DNA from: a virus
Strand: one strand, 5' to 3'
IMG/VR virus record: IMGVR_UViG_3300025138_007121
Location: 1-23,193 of that record
DNA: 23,193 bases
The notes below the pieces were generated by a model. That model saw only the letters and a program-made list of their open reading frames with translations. It had not been told where the DNA came from and ran no database searches. Below are positions 7,164-15,419 of this stretch, one piece after another; the first letter of the stretch is position 1, and every line of letters starts with the position of its first letter. The position numbers and the translations under genes are program-made.

Positions 7164-8056
7164 TTGTTAAGTTCCTTAAAATCATATTCATACATGTTTC
7201 TTGCTAAGTCTTCCATTGTATGTTTGGGTTGCCACCCTAAATATTCTTTTATTTTTTTATTGTTACCAACGATACCAAGTTCAATGTCCATGTCATATGA
7301 AATATAATCAAGTGGGTCACCCAACTCAGCAACTTCACACACAGATCTAGCAAAAGAAAGAACACTATTTGACTTTCCAGTTGATATTACAAAGTCTTCT
7401 GGGTACTCAGACTGAAGCATCATCCACATTGCTTCTACATAATCACCAGCAAAACCCCAGTCTTTAGTTGCACCAATATTATTTAAGTGAAATTTATCTC
7501 TCATGCCCATCTTTATTTCAGCAAACGATCTACTTATGGTTCTCGTCACATATGTTAAATTTCTTTTATGGGACTCATGATTGAAGAGTATACCAGAGGA
7601 ACCCCTAATTCCATAATGATCCCAATAGGTTCTAACTAGATTTTTAGAAAATAATTTGGAACAAGCATGTGGTGTTTTTGGGGTGCATGTGTCATTCTCA
7701 TCCAGAAAACCTGTAGTCTTTCCGTATATTTCAGAAGAACATGAGTTAAAAAATCTAGTATCTGGGCTATAATTTTTAAGTGTCTCTAAAATGTTTACAG
7801 TTCCCTCTGCAACGGTTCGATAGACTTTTCTAATGAAGTCAAATGATTTTCGATCTTCATCCAATCCGCATAGATTGTAGAGTTCATCCGGTTTTGTTTC
7901 TAAAATGAATTTGTTTAAATATATTTGATCTAATATGCAGGCTCGTCTTCCATTTGGATACTCATATGGTATGACTCGATAACCTTTACTGGATAAAAAT
8001 TTACTTAGGTAGTATCCATCTTGGCCGTTGTGTCCTATTATAACGGCAGTTTTCAT
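7160..8056 (-). CDS. GDP-mannose 4,6-dehydratase-like SDR, altered active site
   Basis: A 298-residue extended SDR closest to GDP-mannose 4,6-dehydratase, which makes GDP-4-keto-6-deoxymannose, precursor of fucose, rhamnose, perosamine and related sugars. Visible: cofactor loop GHNGQDG (8-14), NSCSSEIYG (104-112, with Ser107 and Glu109 at the catalytic Thr and Glu positions), NHES (nucleotide-sugar site) and GATKDWGFAGDYVEAMW. The family's YxxxK is HxxxK here: TPHACSK, His130 and Lys134, from a CAT codon. With 298 residues it is shorter than the usual ~345-370. Loss of the catalytic Tyr may change or abolish the reaction; a related NAD-dependent epimerase or reductase is the alternative. ATG 8056 overlaps the upstream stop by four bases. 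Confidence 0.82.
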   Translation of the reverse strand: MKTAVIIGHNGQDGYYLSKFLSSKGYRVIPYEYPNGRRACILDQIYLNKFILETKPDELYNLCGLDEDRKSFDFIRKVYRTVAEGTVNILETLKNYSPDTRFFNSCSSEIYGKTTGFLDENDTCTPKTPHACSKLFSKNLVRTYWDHYGIRGSSGILFNHESHKRNLTYVTRTISRSFAEIKMGMRDKFHLNNIGATKDWGFAGDYVEAMWMMLQSEYPEDFVISTGKSNSVLSFARSVCEVAELGDPLDYISYDMDIELGIVGNNKKIKEYLGWQPKHTMEDLARNMYEYDFKELNK

Positions 8057-9306
8057 TTTGTAATTACCTCAAATTTTGGACAAGGCACTATAAACGAACC
8101 ACCACCATCTAGGTATTCACTCTCTCGTAGAGAAAACTCATGAATGAAGTGCCAAGGCAAAATCAAAAGATAGTCTGGATTGACCTTCCTCATGTATTCT
8201 TCTGAATAGATTGGTATGTTTGTACCAACAGTTCTGTGTCCATACTTCTCAGGATTCCTCTCTGCTATACCATCGATCAAGTTTTCGTCCAGACCATACC
8301 ACTGCAATAACGTATTACCCTTTGTCGATGCACCGTACCCCCATATAGTCTTACCTTTTAGTTTCTCGGTCTTGATAAAATCCACCGTCTCATCTCTAAG
8401 ATTACATATCTCATCATAAAAATCAATATACACTTGTGGATCATTTAGTCCCAGTGTCTTTTCGTACTCTAGTATACTTTGAATTCTATAATTCGCAACA
8501 TCCCTATACGGGGACGTTTTGAAATTTGTTTCCGAAGCAATGTTTTTCCGAATGTACACTCTAAAACTACCACCATTTACATCATTAAACTGACAATCAA
8601 CAATCTTGAACCCACACCTGTCTAGAACATACTTCATAGATGTTAAGGAATAAAAACAAATATGTTCATGACAAATATTATCGAAGGCCAATTGTTTGAG
8701 CATCAATGGTGTATAACTCAATTGAACGACAAACAAACCTTCATCGTCCATAACATCATAAACATCGTCTAAAAATTTCTTAGGATCATCTAGATCATAA
8801 AACATAGCAATGGTTGTTATGATCTTTGCTTTATTTTTAGCACAGGACCAGTAAGACTCTGATGTAAAATAATCCTGAACTATGTGGTCGGCATGTTTTC
8901 GAGAACTTTCCACGATTGATCCTTTACATGGGTCAATACCAATCCTAGTGAAACGATCAGAGGGAACCGAACTAAGCAAAGTTCCATCGTTAGAAGCTAT
9001 ATCCAAAAAGACATCACCAACATTAGTAGGAATTGAATCGATACAAGATCTTGAGATGTCATATAGTTCTCGGGTCATAGAATCATTGACCCCGGACTTG
9101 TACCAGTACTTACCGTACATCAGATCCGGGTCAACTGTCTTTTCCATCTGCAACAAACCGGAGTCCTCACATAACAAAAGTTTCATTTCCTCTTTACCAC
9201 CACGCGGTGATTCGTCATTCTTTACGAAATCAGAAATAAACATGGAACCCATGTTCATAACTTCAACCAATTCACCACCAGAAATTCTACACTTAACATC
9301 TGTCAT
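8053..9306 (-). CDS. Sugar C-methyltransferase (NovU/TylC3 type), Zn site degenerate
   Basis: A 417-residue protein with the three-part plan of SAM-dependent nucleotide-sugar C-methyltransferases: N-terminal putative zinc-binding part, central Rossmann methyltransferase with FLDIASNDGTLL (100-111) and the conserved HEHICFYSL, and a C-terminal domain with IWGYGASTKGNTLLQ and PDYLLILPWHF. The family adds a methyl carbon to a keto-sugar nucleotide. The two CxxC pairs usual in the N-terminal part are CxxS here (CRIS and CEDS), so zinc binding is doubtful. I use ATG 9306, one codon after a TTG, with AGGA seven bases upstream; it overlaps the preceding stop by one base. It fits a pathway producing a branched deoxysugar. 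Confidence 0.88.
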   Translation of the reverse strand: MTDVKCRISGGELVEVMNMGSMFISDFVKNDESPRGGKEEMKLLLCEDSGLLQMEKTVDPDLMYGKYWYKSGVNDSMTRELYDISRSCIDSIPTNVGDVFLDIASNDGTLLSSVPSDRFTRIGIDPCKGSIVESSRKHADHIVQDYFTSESYWSCAKNKAKIITTIAMFYDLDDPKKFLDDVYDVMDDEGLFVVQLSYTPLMLKQLAFDNICHEHICFYSLTSMKYVLDRCGFKIVDCQFNDVNGGSFRVYIRKNIASETNFKTSPYRDVANYRIQSILEYEKTLGLNDPQVYIDFYDEICNLRDETVDFIKTEKLKGKTIWGYGASTKGNTLLQWYGLDENLIDGIAERNPEKYGHRTVGTNIPIYSEEYMRKVNPDYLLILPWHFIHEFSLRESEYLDGGGSFIVPCPKFEVITK

Positions 9307-10643
9307 CAATCTTTCCTCACATAAAAATCATTAACTTTGTATCTTCTGTCTTTAACGTATCCAAATTGTTTCAGGTAAGTCTCTATATCAGACTCATCAT
9401 GATTATTTTCTACAACCAAAAGATCAATCTTCCACTTACTAAAATCTATACCCATAAGAACATCCAACTCAGTTGACTCCGTATCGATTGATATGAAATC
9501 AATTTTTTCATCGAAACCACGCTCATCCAAAATTGTATCCAGTTTAACGACTGGGACTTTAATTTTGTAGGTGTCCTTGATTAAATGTTTATGAGATTCA
9601 ACTAGTTTCTCATCAACTACTAGCCCACTAATCGAAGTCATGATATCACGTTCACCCACAACAAAAACATTAAAATCAACTTCTTCGTTCTCATCAGAAC
9701 CAACAGCAGTCATTACCACATCTTTCCTGCAAGATTTAAGATCATTCTCAAATTCAGGATTAGCCTCTATACAAAGAGTCTTCCATCCCCTATCCTCAAA
9801 GTATTTTGTATTTGATCCCTTTATACCATCTCCAGCACCAACTTCGATACAAGTACCAACAAAATCTTCATCAAAGTACTTTGATATTATACTGTCTGTC
9901 TCCCATTGACCATAGTATTCACTCGTATCAATTTCAGATGGATCATACAAATCTCTTCTAGCTTGTTCGAATATTTCTCGATCATCATCAGATATAAATT
10001 GTCCGCACCCACCAAGAAATTCGGATTCTAGAATCCTATCCTGAAACCCACCGTTCCTGCAAGCATCTAGTTGAGGATAAACCCAATCATTCGTAACAAA
10101 CAAAACATCCCTACCGTCCCTAACTCTACTTTGGTTTTCAAAACTATGAACACCTAAGTCGGATTCAATATACTTCATAAACAAATCTTTTTTCCATATA
10201 GACGCACAAAGACTAGTGGAAAGAGGAGAATTGCCAGACTGGTTCCAAACTCCGAAGTCATCAGAATATTTTTCTCCAGATCTACTCATGTTATTGGGGT
10301 CATAACAACAACAGACTTTGGAGACTGTATCCTTTTTAATTTCAGATTCAGCTTTGTCCAACAAAGAAAAATTCATATCCTTGAACATGAAATGATCTTC
10401 TAGTGCGAGTAGAAAATAATCATCCTGTAAATTTTCAAAGTAACTTCTTAGTGGTGCAGTCCAACACCCCCCACTACTGTCGCCTAATGAAATTAAATTA
10501 AAATTTTTAGGCAATTTGAATTTTGGTTTCTCATAACATAGAACATCAACCTCTTTATTTTCAGACCAGTGTCTATTAAAAAGTCTGGAAAAACTATTAA
10601 GGAGATTCACATACTTATCAGACGATACTATTATTACTTTCAT
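9306..10643 (-). CDS. Fusion: glycosyltransferase-like domain + FkbM methyltransferase
   Basis: A 445-residue two-domain protein. Residues 1-~215 look like a GT-A-type domain: MKVIIVSSDKY start, DDYFLLALEDHFMF (EDHF 82-85, in the position of a DXD site), and a later TSLCASIWKKDLF. Residues ~240-445 are an FkbM-type SAM methyltransferase: TCIEVGAGDGIKGSNT (264-279), TLCIEANPEFE, VPVVKLDTIL, and IDFISIDTESTELDVLMGI. FkbM enzymes methylate sugar hydroxyls, so the fusion could add and cap one sugar. The first 26 bases overlap the sulfotransferase gene. The ribosome site is weak. The glycosyltransferase assignment for the first half is less certain than the second half. Confidence 0.75.
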   Translation of the reverse strand: MKVIIVSSDKYVNLLNSFSRLFNRHWSENKEVDVLCYEKPKFKLPKNFNLISLGDSSGGCWTAPLRSYFENLQDDYFLLALEDHFMFKDMNFSLLDKAESEIKKDTVSKVCCCYDPNNMSRSGEKYSDDFGVWNQSGNSPLSTSLCASIWKKDLFMKYIESDLGVHSFENQSRVRDGRDVLFVTNDWVYPQLDACRNGGFQDRILESEFLGGCGQFISDDDREIFEQARRDLYDPSEIDTSEYYGQWETDSIISKYFDEDFVGTCIEVGAGDGIKGSNTKYFEDRGWKTLCIEANPEFENDLKSCRKDVVMTAVGSDENEEVDFNVFVVGERDIMTSISGLVVDEKLVESHKHLIKDTYKIKVPVVKLDTILDERGFDEKIDFISIDTESTELDVLMGIDFSKWKIDLLVVENNHDESDIETYLKQFGYVKDRRYKVNDFYVRKD

Positions 10644-11334
10644 AACCCATATACCCCACTAATTCTTCACATCGATCTATAATATACGATAAATTCATTT
10701 CATAATTTTTAAAAAAACCATCATACACATCATCACCTCTTTTCCACAGAGAAACTTGAGACTTATCAAGAGTTCTATATCTGTTTCGTTTAAACTCGTT
10801 TCTCATTCTTGGTACAAAGTCAACCATGTTATCTTCATACGGGATACCCAAGAAACTGCAAATTTCTTTTAGTGTACCAACCTGATTCAAAATCAAGTCT
10901 TCCATTCTTACAGTATAATTTCTAGAAGAATCATAATCCATAGCACATTTTCTTTTATTGAACATGTCGGTTATATCTTGAATTGCAGTATCTAGAGTTG
11001 CGTCATCGGCAAGAACCGTCCGACCTGATCGGTGATCACCACTCTTTGGTTGTCCCCTCACAATTTTAGATAAAATCATATCTCTAGGATCTCTGAAGGT
11101 CCAAATTAATTTTAAGTTTGGATTTGTATCCATAGTAGAAATAAGTTCATCTTTATTATAGTACACCACATCACACTTAGTCAAAGTTCCATCTTCATGA
11201 ACAGAATTAATTCTGAAGAAGTTGCGATCCTCCTCTTCTTCTGTTGGGGTTAGGTGGGTATTTCCAGTAAGCATTTCTAAACACAAATTAGTTCCACTAC
11301 GACCACAACTAGGTAAACAAACAATAGGTTTCAT
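10618..11334 (-). CDS. Sulfotransferase
   Basis: A 238-residue PAPS-dependent sulfotransferase by motifs: the 5'-phosphosulfate loop LPSCGRSGTNLCLEML (7-22) and the 3'-phosphate block LIWTFRDPRDMILSK. Later RMEDLILNQVGTLKEICSFLGI resembles the usual YEDLxxxP-x-x-x-x-x-x-I-x-x-FLG segment. It would put sulfate on a carbohydrate or protein hydroxyl, using PAPS made by the host. ATG 11334 has AGGAG upstream and overlaps the short DegT gene by four bases (ATGA). Its location inside a glycan island suggests sulfation of a sugar. No PAPS synthesis gene is in the window. Confidence 0.85.
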   Translation of the reverse strand: MKPIVCLPSCGRSGTNLCLEMLTGNTHLTPTEEEEDRNFFRINSVHEDGTLTKCDVVYYNKDELISTMDTNPNLKLIWTFRDPRDMILSKIVRGQPKSGDHRSGRTVLADDATLDTAIQDITDMFNKRKCAMDYDSSRNYTVRMEDLILNQVGTLKEICSFLGIPYEDNMVDFVPRMRNEFKRNRYRTLDKSQVSLWKRGDDVYDGFFKNYEMNLSYIIDRCEELVGYMGYESNNSIV

Positions 11335-11939
11335 CTATTTATCTCCTTAAATATAGTAAACTCTCTCAGGTCTCGGTATCCACCATCTTCAATAAGATCT
11401 GGTACGTTCTCTGGGTAGTTCTGCATCAATGCAAGTCCATGAGATGCCTGTTGTGGAGTCATATACATATTCCACCCAAGCATCGTAATATCATCTTCCT
11501 TGTATGGTACTGCGTGTCGTCCTTCGTATCGTGCAACACGAAGCCAATCAACAATATCTTTGTTGTCAGTCAGAACCATACCACCCTTACCGATTGGAAG
11601 ATGTTTTTTGATGTGGAAAGATAGACACATGTTTGTGCCTTCGATATACATGTTAGAAGTAAGTCGTTTGGCGGAATCATAAATCGGATATGGTTTGAGT
11701 TGGTAAATACCTTCCCACTCATCATCAGTAAACTTCACTATACCACCCGAATGAATGATAGACTGAGGCACTGAGAGATAAGTCTTTGCGGGTATCTCAA
11801 CCTCACCAACATCAAAATACTTACAACAAAGAAACAGAGCATCGGTACAGGAAGTAACCGCAACAGCGTACGGCGCACCGGTGTACTCAGCAACTGTCTC
11901 TTCAAACATATCTACAATTTTAAAAGGGTTGTGTTTCAT
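11331..11939 (-). CDS. DegT/DnrJ/EryC1-type PLP protein, C-terminally short
   Basis: A 202-residue protein covering only the large PLP-binding domain of sugar aminotransferases (usual length ~370). It has YTGAPYAVAVTSCTDALFL (19-37), EIPAKTYLS, PIYDSAKRL (Asp88 at the pyridine-nitrogen position) and SFHIKKHLPIGKGG with the presumed PLP lysine at K112. The usual Gln/His after the Asp is Lys91. After residue ~165 the homology stops, so the small domain completing the active site is absent. It may be a partner of another protein, a relic or a non-enzymatic scaffold. The reading frame is intact and packed by four-base overlaps on both sides, so it is not an obvious pseudogene. No strong ribosome site; probably coupled to the FkbM gene. 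Confidence 0.8.
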   Translation of the reverse strand: MKHNPFKIVDMFEETVAEYTGAPYAVAVTSCTDALFLCCKYFDVGEVEIPAKTYLSVPQSIIHSGGIVKFTDDEWEGIYQLKPYPIYDSAKRLTSNMYIEGTNMCLSFHIKKHLPIGKGGMVLTDNKDIVDWLRVARYEGRHAVPYKEDDITMLGWNMYMTPQQASHGLALMQNYPENVPDLIEDGGYRDLREFTIFKEINR

Positions 11940-12637
11940 ATATTTTCATTCGGAATACATAGGTATTCACCCCAACCTTCAAACAAGTTTGGGGTAACTT
12001 TATAATTAAGATCTGTAAATGAATTAAAATCGAATCCACCATCACTGACAGAAACAAATCCGGGATATCCATCCAACGACTCATCTATACCAAAATGATA
12101 ACCAATCTGGAAAATGGGTCTAATATTTTCCAATAAATTTTTCATACCATACAATGCAAGAGTTTCCATTCCCTCAATATCAATTTTTACATAGTCAGGG
12201 TTTGGTATATTATGTTCTTGTATATAATCATCAAAAACTCTATAGTTTATTTCTCGGTATGGATTTTCTTTTTGATCCATACAACTATTAAACTGAGATT
12301 TAATACTTTTATTTTCATTACTAACAGATACCAAATGTGTTTTTATATTTTTATAGGGTTTAGTATTTTTCTTTAATCGTTTGTAATTATCAGGAAACCC
12401 TTCAAACGCATATACTTCCATTCCCTCTATCTCAAGAGGTATAGAAAAAGTTCCAATATATGCACCGATATCATATACTACACTACCCTTGTTTAGTAAA
12501 CTCGTAACCTCAGAAAATTTATGATCAGGTCTGGTGTATAAATCATCTGCTATTATATTATGATCTATATTGTGGCCACTTTCTAGTAAATCGTAAAATG
12601 TTATATCATGATCTTTATATTTAATCGTTTTAATCAT
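11936..12637 (-). CDS. FkbM family methyltransferase
   Basis: A 233-residue SAM-dependent O-methyltransferase of the FkbM type. Motif I VVYDIGAYIGTFSIPLEIEG, acidic loop VYAFEGFPDNYKRLKKNT, and the family signature PDYVKIDIEGMETLALYGM are all seen, followed by RPIFQIGYHF. FkbM enzymes methylate hydroxyls on sugars or other small molecules. The start ATG 12637 follows AGGA by nine bases; the stop overlaps the short DegT gene (ATGA). This stretch is noticeably AT-richer than neighbouring genes, which may reflect separate acquisition. Substrate unknown; the island context suggests sugar capping. Confidence 0.88.
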   Translation of the reverse strand: MIKTIKYKDHDITFYDLLESGHNIDHNIIADDLYTRPDHKFSEVTSLLNKGSVVYDIGAYIGTFSIPLEIEGMEVYAFEGFPDNYKRLKKNTKPYKNIKTHLVSVSNENKSIKSQFNSCMDQKENPYREINYRVFDDYIQEHNIPNPDYVKIDIEGMETLALYGMKNLLENIRPIFQIGYHFGIDESLDGYPGFVSVSDGGFDFNSFTDLNYKVTPNLFEGWGEYLCIPNENI

Positions 12638-12648
12638 TTGGTATTATC

Positions 12649-13404
12649 CTATAATATTAAATCACTGTGTCTATTATCTATCTCTTGATGACACGGGTGA
12701 TTTCCTTCGACGAATTCCATGTCATGAACAACCTCCCCCTGTCGTCCCTGAATCAGAGGGGAAAAAGTTTTATTGTTGGAAAGGAAAGATGACCACCAAC
12801 CGAAAGTGGAGTTGGATCTAAACAATACATCGGCATTCATCAGAAGGAAAAAGTCATACAGAAAGTCTATGTTACCATGAAAACTTTTATCACTGGAGTA
12901 ATTTCTGGTATCGTTGGGTTGTTTTATTTCTTCACCAACGAACAGGATGTCATCTAAACTATAACCATGTTTCTCCACAGCACGAAGATACGAATCCTCA
13001 TGAATACAAGCATAGTGTGGGTTATTTACGAAGTCACCTCTACGAAGGTGACATGCAATGTAGTAAGATTTAACTTTAGGAAACATGTCAACCCACACAT
13101 CTTTAAATTTAAAAAAAGATCTAACTGTATCAGGATTCATGATTTTTAAAAAATCTTGATGTTGGTAAAACCCATGCAAGTCAATACTGTGTTCATTCTC
13201 CACCCTTTGATCCAATTCTGTTGAGGGAAATCTATCCCTGAGTTCAGGATCCTCTATATCAAATAAAGATCTACCAATCCAGTCTGCGGGGATCTGGAGT
13301 TCATATCCATTCTTCATCGCATAGGATTTAGCAAAAGCGTATTGGAACAATTGATTTCCAAATCTACCATACTTTCCTAAACATGACATACTAACACTAA
13401 ACAT
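12649..13404 (-). CDS. GT11-type (alpha-1,2-fucosyl) glycosyltransferase
   Basis: A 251-residue GT-B protein of family GT11. It has the N-terminal signature GKYGRFGNQLFQYAFAKSYA (10-29), the donor-binding CHLRRGDFV (HxRRGD motif), DILFVGEE, and FRSNSTFGWWSSFLS, which are the four conserved blocks of alpha-1,2-fucosyltransferases. Known members transfer fucose from GDP-fucose to galactose-ended glycans. GDP-fucose would need the dehydratase product plus a host or undetected GDP-fucose synthase, as no fcl gene is in the window. I use ATG 13404, next to an upstream TTG, overlapping the preceding stop by one base (TGATG). Other GDP-deoxyhexose donors are possible. Confidence 0.88.
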   Translation of the reverse strand: MFSVSMSCLGKYGRFGNQLFQYAFAKSYAMKNGYELQIPADWIGRSLFDIEDPELRDRFPSTELDQRVENEHSIDLHGFYQHQDFLKIMNPDTVRSFFKFKDVWVDMFPKVKSYYIACHLRRGDFVNNPHYACIHEDSYLRAVEKHGYSLDDILFVGEEIKQPNDTRNYSSDKSFHGNIDFLYDFFLLMNADVLFRSNSTFGWWSSFLSNNKTFSPLIQGRQGEVVHDMEFVEGNHPCHQEIDNRHSDLIL

Positions 13405-14207
13405 CAATTACATTCCGGGCATCTTGCAGTGATACAATGACCAGTTTCAGGCCAACCAATGTGACAGTCTTCCCACTTCGGTCTGGTGAATGGATCTGTT
13501 CCGGAACCAATATCAATTACCGTCAATGTTGGATTCGCTTCGAACCACTCCTTAGCAAGAATTCTACTCAGAGGACCACAACTTAAACCAATCACATCAC
13601 CGTCTTTGAACTTATTGACCATAGGGAGTATATCTTCATAAACACTCCAAGAATTTTGTCTGGGGACATGTGCCTTAAAATCAAGTTCAATACCCCAGTC
13701 GTCGAACACATCAAACTTCTGGTCATCTCCACCAACCCAATTTAGCTTTCTACCGTCCAAAGAGTCCTTGAAGTTCTGTATGAAGTAAAGCCAATTCCTA
13801 TTGGTTATACAACACGCACGAATCTTATAGGGGTAATCCGACCTCACCAAACTATCTGCTGTGTCTCTCATGTGAGAAAAACATGTTTTACAGGGCATAC
13901 CCACGAAGTAATTAGTTTGTTCATGTTTGATACACTCTATTAATTTATTGTGTAGTGAATTATCTACGATCTGATCACCTCTAGCAATAGAAGCTCCAAC
14001 TCGTTGTATTCCTCCCATTTCCCCGTCATTGAATCTAGAAAGAGAAAATGGAATTCTATGCTTCATCATTGACATCAACATTTTAACTTCATGATCTGCG
14101 GAGTTTTCTTTAATATCAAAGTAATCAGTAATCTTACCCATATGTTTTGTTGGGTGAACGTATTTGTGTAAATCAAAATCATAACGACTTTGGTATGGAT
14201 GCGACAT
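13404..14207 (-). CDS. GT-D fold putative glycosyltransferase (DUF1792-like)
   Basis: A 267-residue protein with features of GT-D glycosyltransferases, first described in streptococcal DUF1792 proteins: FSLSRFNDGEMGGIQ (DGE at 61-63, the metal site of the fold), VPRQNSWSVYEDILPMV, DGDVIGLSCGPLSRILAKEWF, and VIDIGSGTDPFTRP near the end. A C-terminal CxxC (CPECN) follows. The family transfers hexoses onto glycoprotein glycans; the acceptor here is unknown. ATG 14207 has AGGA five bases upstream, and the gene follows the exostosin-like gene by 7 bases. Confidence 0.72.
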   Translation of the reverse strand: MSHPYQSRYDFDLHKYVHPTKHMGKITDYFDIKENSADHEVKMLMSMMKHRIPFSLSRFNDGEMGGIQRVGASIARGDQIVDNSLHNKLIECIKHEQTNYFVGMPCKTCFSHMRDTADSLVRSDYPYKIRACCITNRNWLYFIQNFKDSLDGRKLNWVGGDDQKFDVFDDWGIELDFKAHVPRQNSWSVYEDILPMVNKFKDGDVIGLSCGPLSRILAKEWFEANPTLTVIDIGSGTDPFTRPKWEDCHIGWPETGHCITARCPECN

Positions 14208-14214
14208 AGTTTTC

Positions 14215-15003
14215 CTAACTTAAATTATTAATAATATTTTTTGTGACTAAAAATGATCCGGCGGGAGATGCGTTTCGATCATACCATTCTTGTCCCGATC
14301 GAAGGATTCTCTCCCATTGTTTTTCATCGACTGAGTTTATAACCTGTTCGACTTCACTGGGATCATTCACTCTAAGAAAATGAACACCTTCAACCAAAGG
14401 TTCGTGATATGTGTTGTCAACTTCGGGAGCAAATAAAGGCACCACACCCATACCAATAAGTTCAATTTCTCTATTGCACTTGGGCCCATATCCCGCAAGA
14501 CATAAACCGAAACGAGAATTCATCAGTTTCTCCAGATACTCCTCTTTGGTGAAGGGGTAATGATCTGGTCCGGGTTTATCCACCGGACAGTGAAACAATT
14601 CTACACCAGAAGATCCCCAGTCACGATTTCTTCTGTTACCATCTTGTACATTATTTTCGATCTTACCCAGAAATATAGATTCTATTTCTCTGTCTTTGTA
14701 TGATTTCAATCGTTTTCTTCTAGCTTCTAACAATCGTCTAGGGCTTCTTGCCCAAAAAATCCAAGGGTGACATGATGCGTGATCCGGAACCGTATTACCG
14801 AACAACCCTTTTTTAAAAGTTGGAATAGGACGGTCGTCTATTCGTGGGTAATCATATAAAATAACATCCCCATGTGTACCCGCCCAACAAAAATCATCTG
14901 GACTATTTTCTACTTCACACAGATCCCATTCTTGCCAAATACCAACAAGTTCTCTGAAAGTATCACCACAGTGACTACCAGCATCAGGTATTAAAATCTT
15001 CAT
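14215..15003 (-). CDS. Exostosin-like (GT47-type) putative glycosyltransferase
   Basis: A 262-residue protein whose C-terminal half resembles the donor domain of exostosin/GT47-like GT-B enzymes: EKLMNSRFGLCLAGYGPKCN, REIELIGMGVVPLFAPE, then VEGVHFLRVNDPSEVEQVI. The N-terminal half has a short HGDVILYDYPRID and many aromatic residues but no clear motif. It would be a soluble cytoplasmic protein, with no membrane anchor. ATG 15003 overlaps the ketoisomerase stop by one base (TAATG), with AGGGA upstream. Family placement rests on one region, so a more general GT-B enzyme remains possible. Confidence 0.68.
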   Translation of the reverse strand: MKILIPDAGSHCGDTFRELVGIWQEWDLCEVENSPDDFCWAGTHGDVILYDYPRIDDRPIPTFKKGLFGNTVPDHASCHPWIFWARSPRRLLEARRKRLKSYKDREIESIFLGKIENNVQDGNRRNRDWGSSGVELFHCPVDKPGPDHYPFTKEEYLEKLMNSRFGLCLAGYGPKCNREIELIGMGVVPLFAPEVDNTYHEPLVEGVHFLRVNDPSEVEQVINSVDEKQWERILRSGQEWYDRNASPAGSFLVTKNIINNLS

Positions 15004-15419
15004 TAACTTCCCTTTAGTCTCTTGAACTGATCCCAGTCATGAATATAATCAGAAGGATCGTATGATGTACTGGACAAGACCACAAGAACAGAATCCGATG
15101 TTCTATAAACCTGTTCATCCCAAATCATTTCTGGAATATACAGGGCCTGTTGAGGAGACTCTAGTAGAAATCTAGACTCTTTCAACCCATCCTTACACAC
15201 AACCTCAACCTTACCAGACAAACAAATTAACAGTTGCTGTGTCTTGTAGTGTGCATGTTGACCTCTAGTATCCTTGTCATTTACACCATAGACATAGAAA
15301 ACTCTTTTAATATCAAACGGAACATCTTTCGATCCCTCTATTGGACATAAGTTTCCGGTTGGGTCTACTACCGTTTTGGTGTTATAGAACGAAACATCAT
15401 TTACAGTTTTATTAGGCAT
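15003..15419 (-). CDS. FdtA/WxcM-type sugar 3,4-ketoisomerase (cupin)
   Basis: A 138-residue cupin with the hallmark RGQHAHYKTQQLLICLSG; His55 and His57 correspond to the catalytic His pair of FdtA. Also VFYVYGV, QALYIPEMIWDEQVY and a DYIHDWDQF-like end, all family features. FdtA/QdtA enzymes move the keto group of dTDP-4-keto-6-deoxyglucose from C4 to C3, setting up transamination at C3. The next gene upstream is a full DegT aminotransferase, reproducing the FdtA-FdtB pair. ATG 15419 has AAGGA upstream and overlaps that gene by 19 bases. The nucleotide (dTDP or GDP) cannot be told; no RmlA/RmlB gene is here. Confidence 0.88.
   Translation of the reverse strand: MPNKTVNDVSFYNTKTVVDPTGNLCPIEGSKDVPFDIKRVFYVYGVNDKDTRGQHAHYKTQQLLICLSGKVEVVCKDGLKESRFLLESPQQALYIPEMIWDEQVYRTSDSVLVVLSSTSYDPSDYIHDWDQFKRLKGS

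Noticed and set aside
13405-13407. TTG start for the GT11 gene one codon before ATG
   Set aside because: The adjacent ATG at 13404 gives the same protein less one residue and follows the TGATG junction style of the operon.
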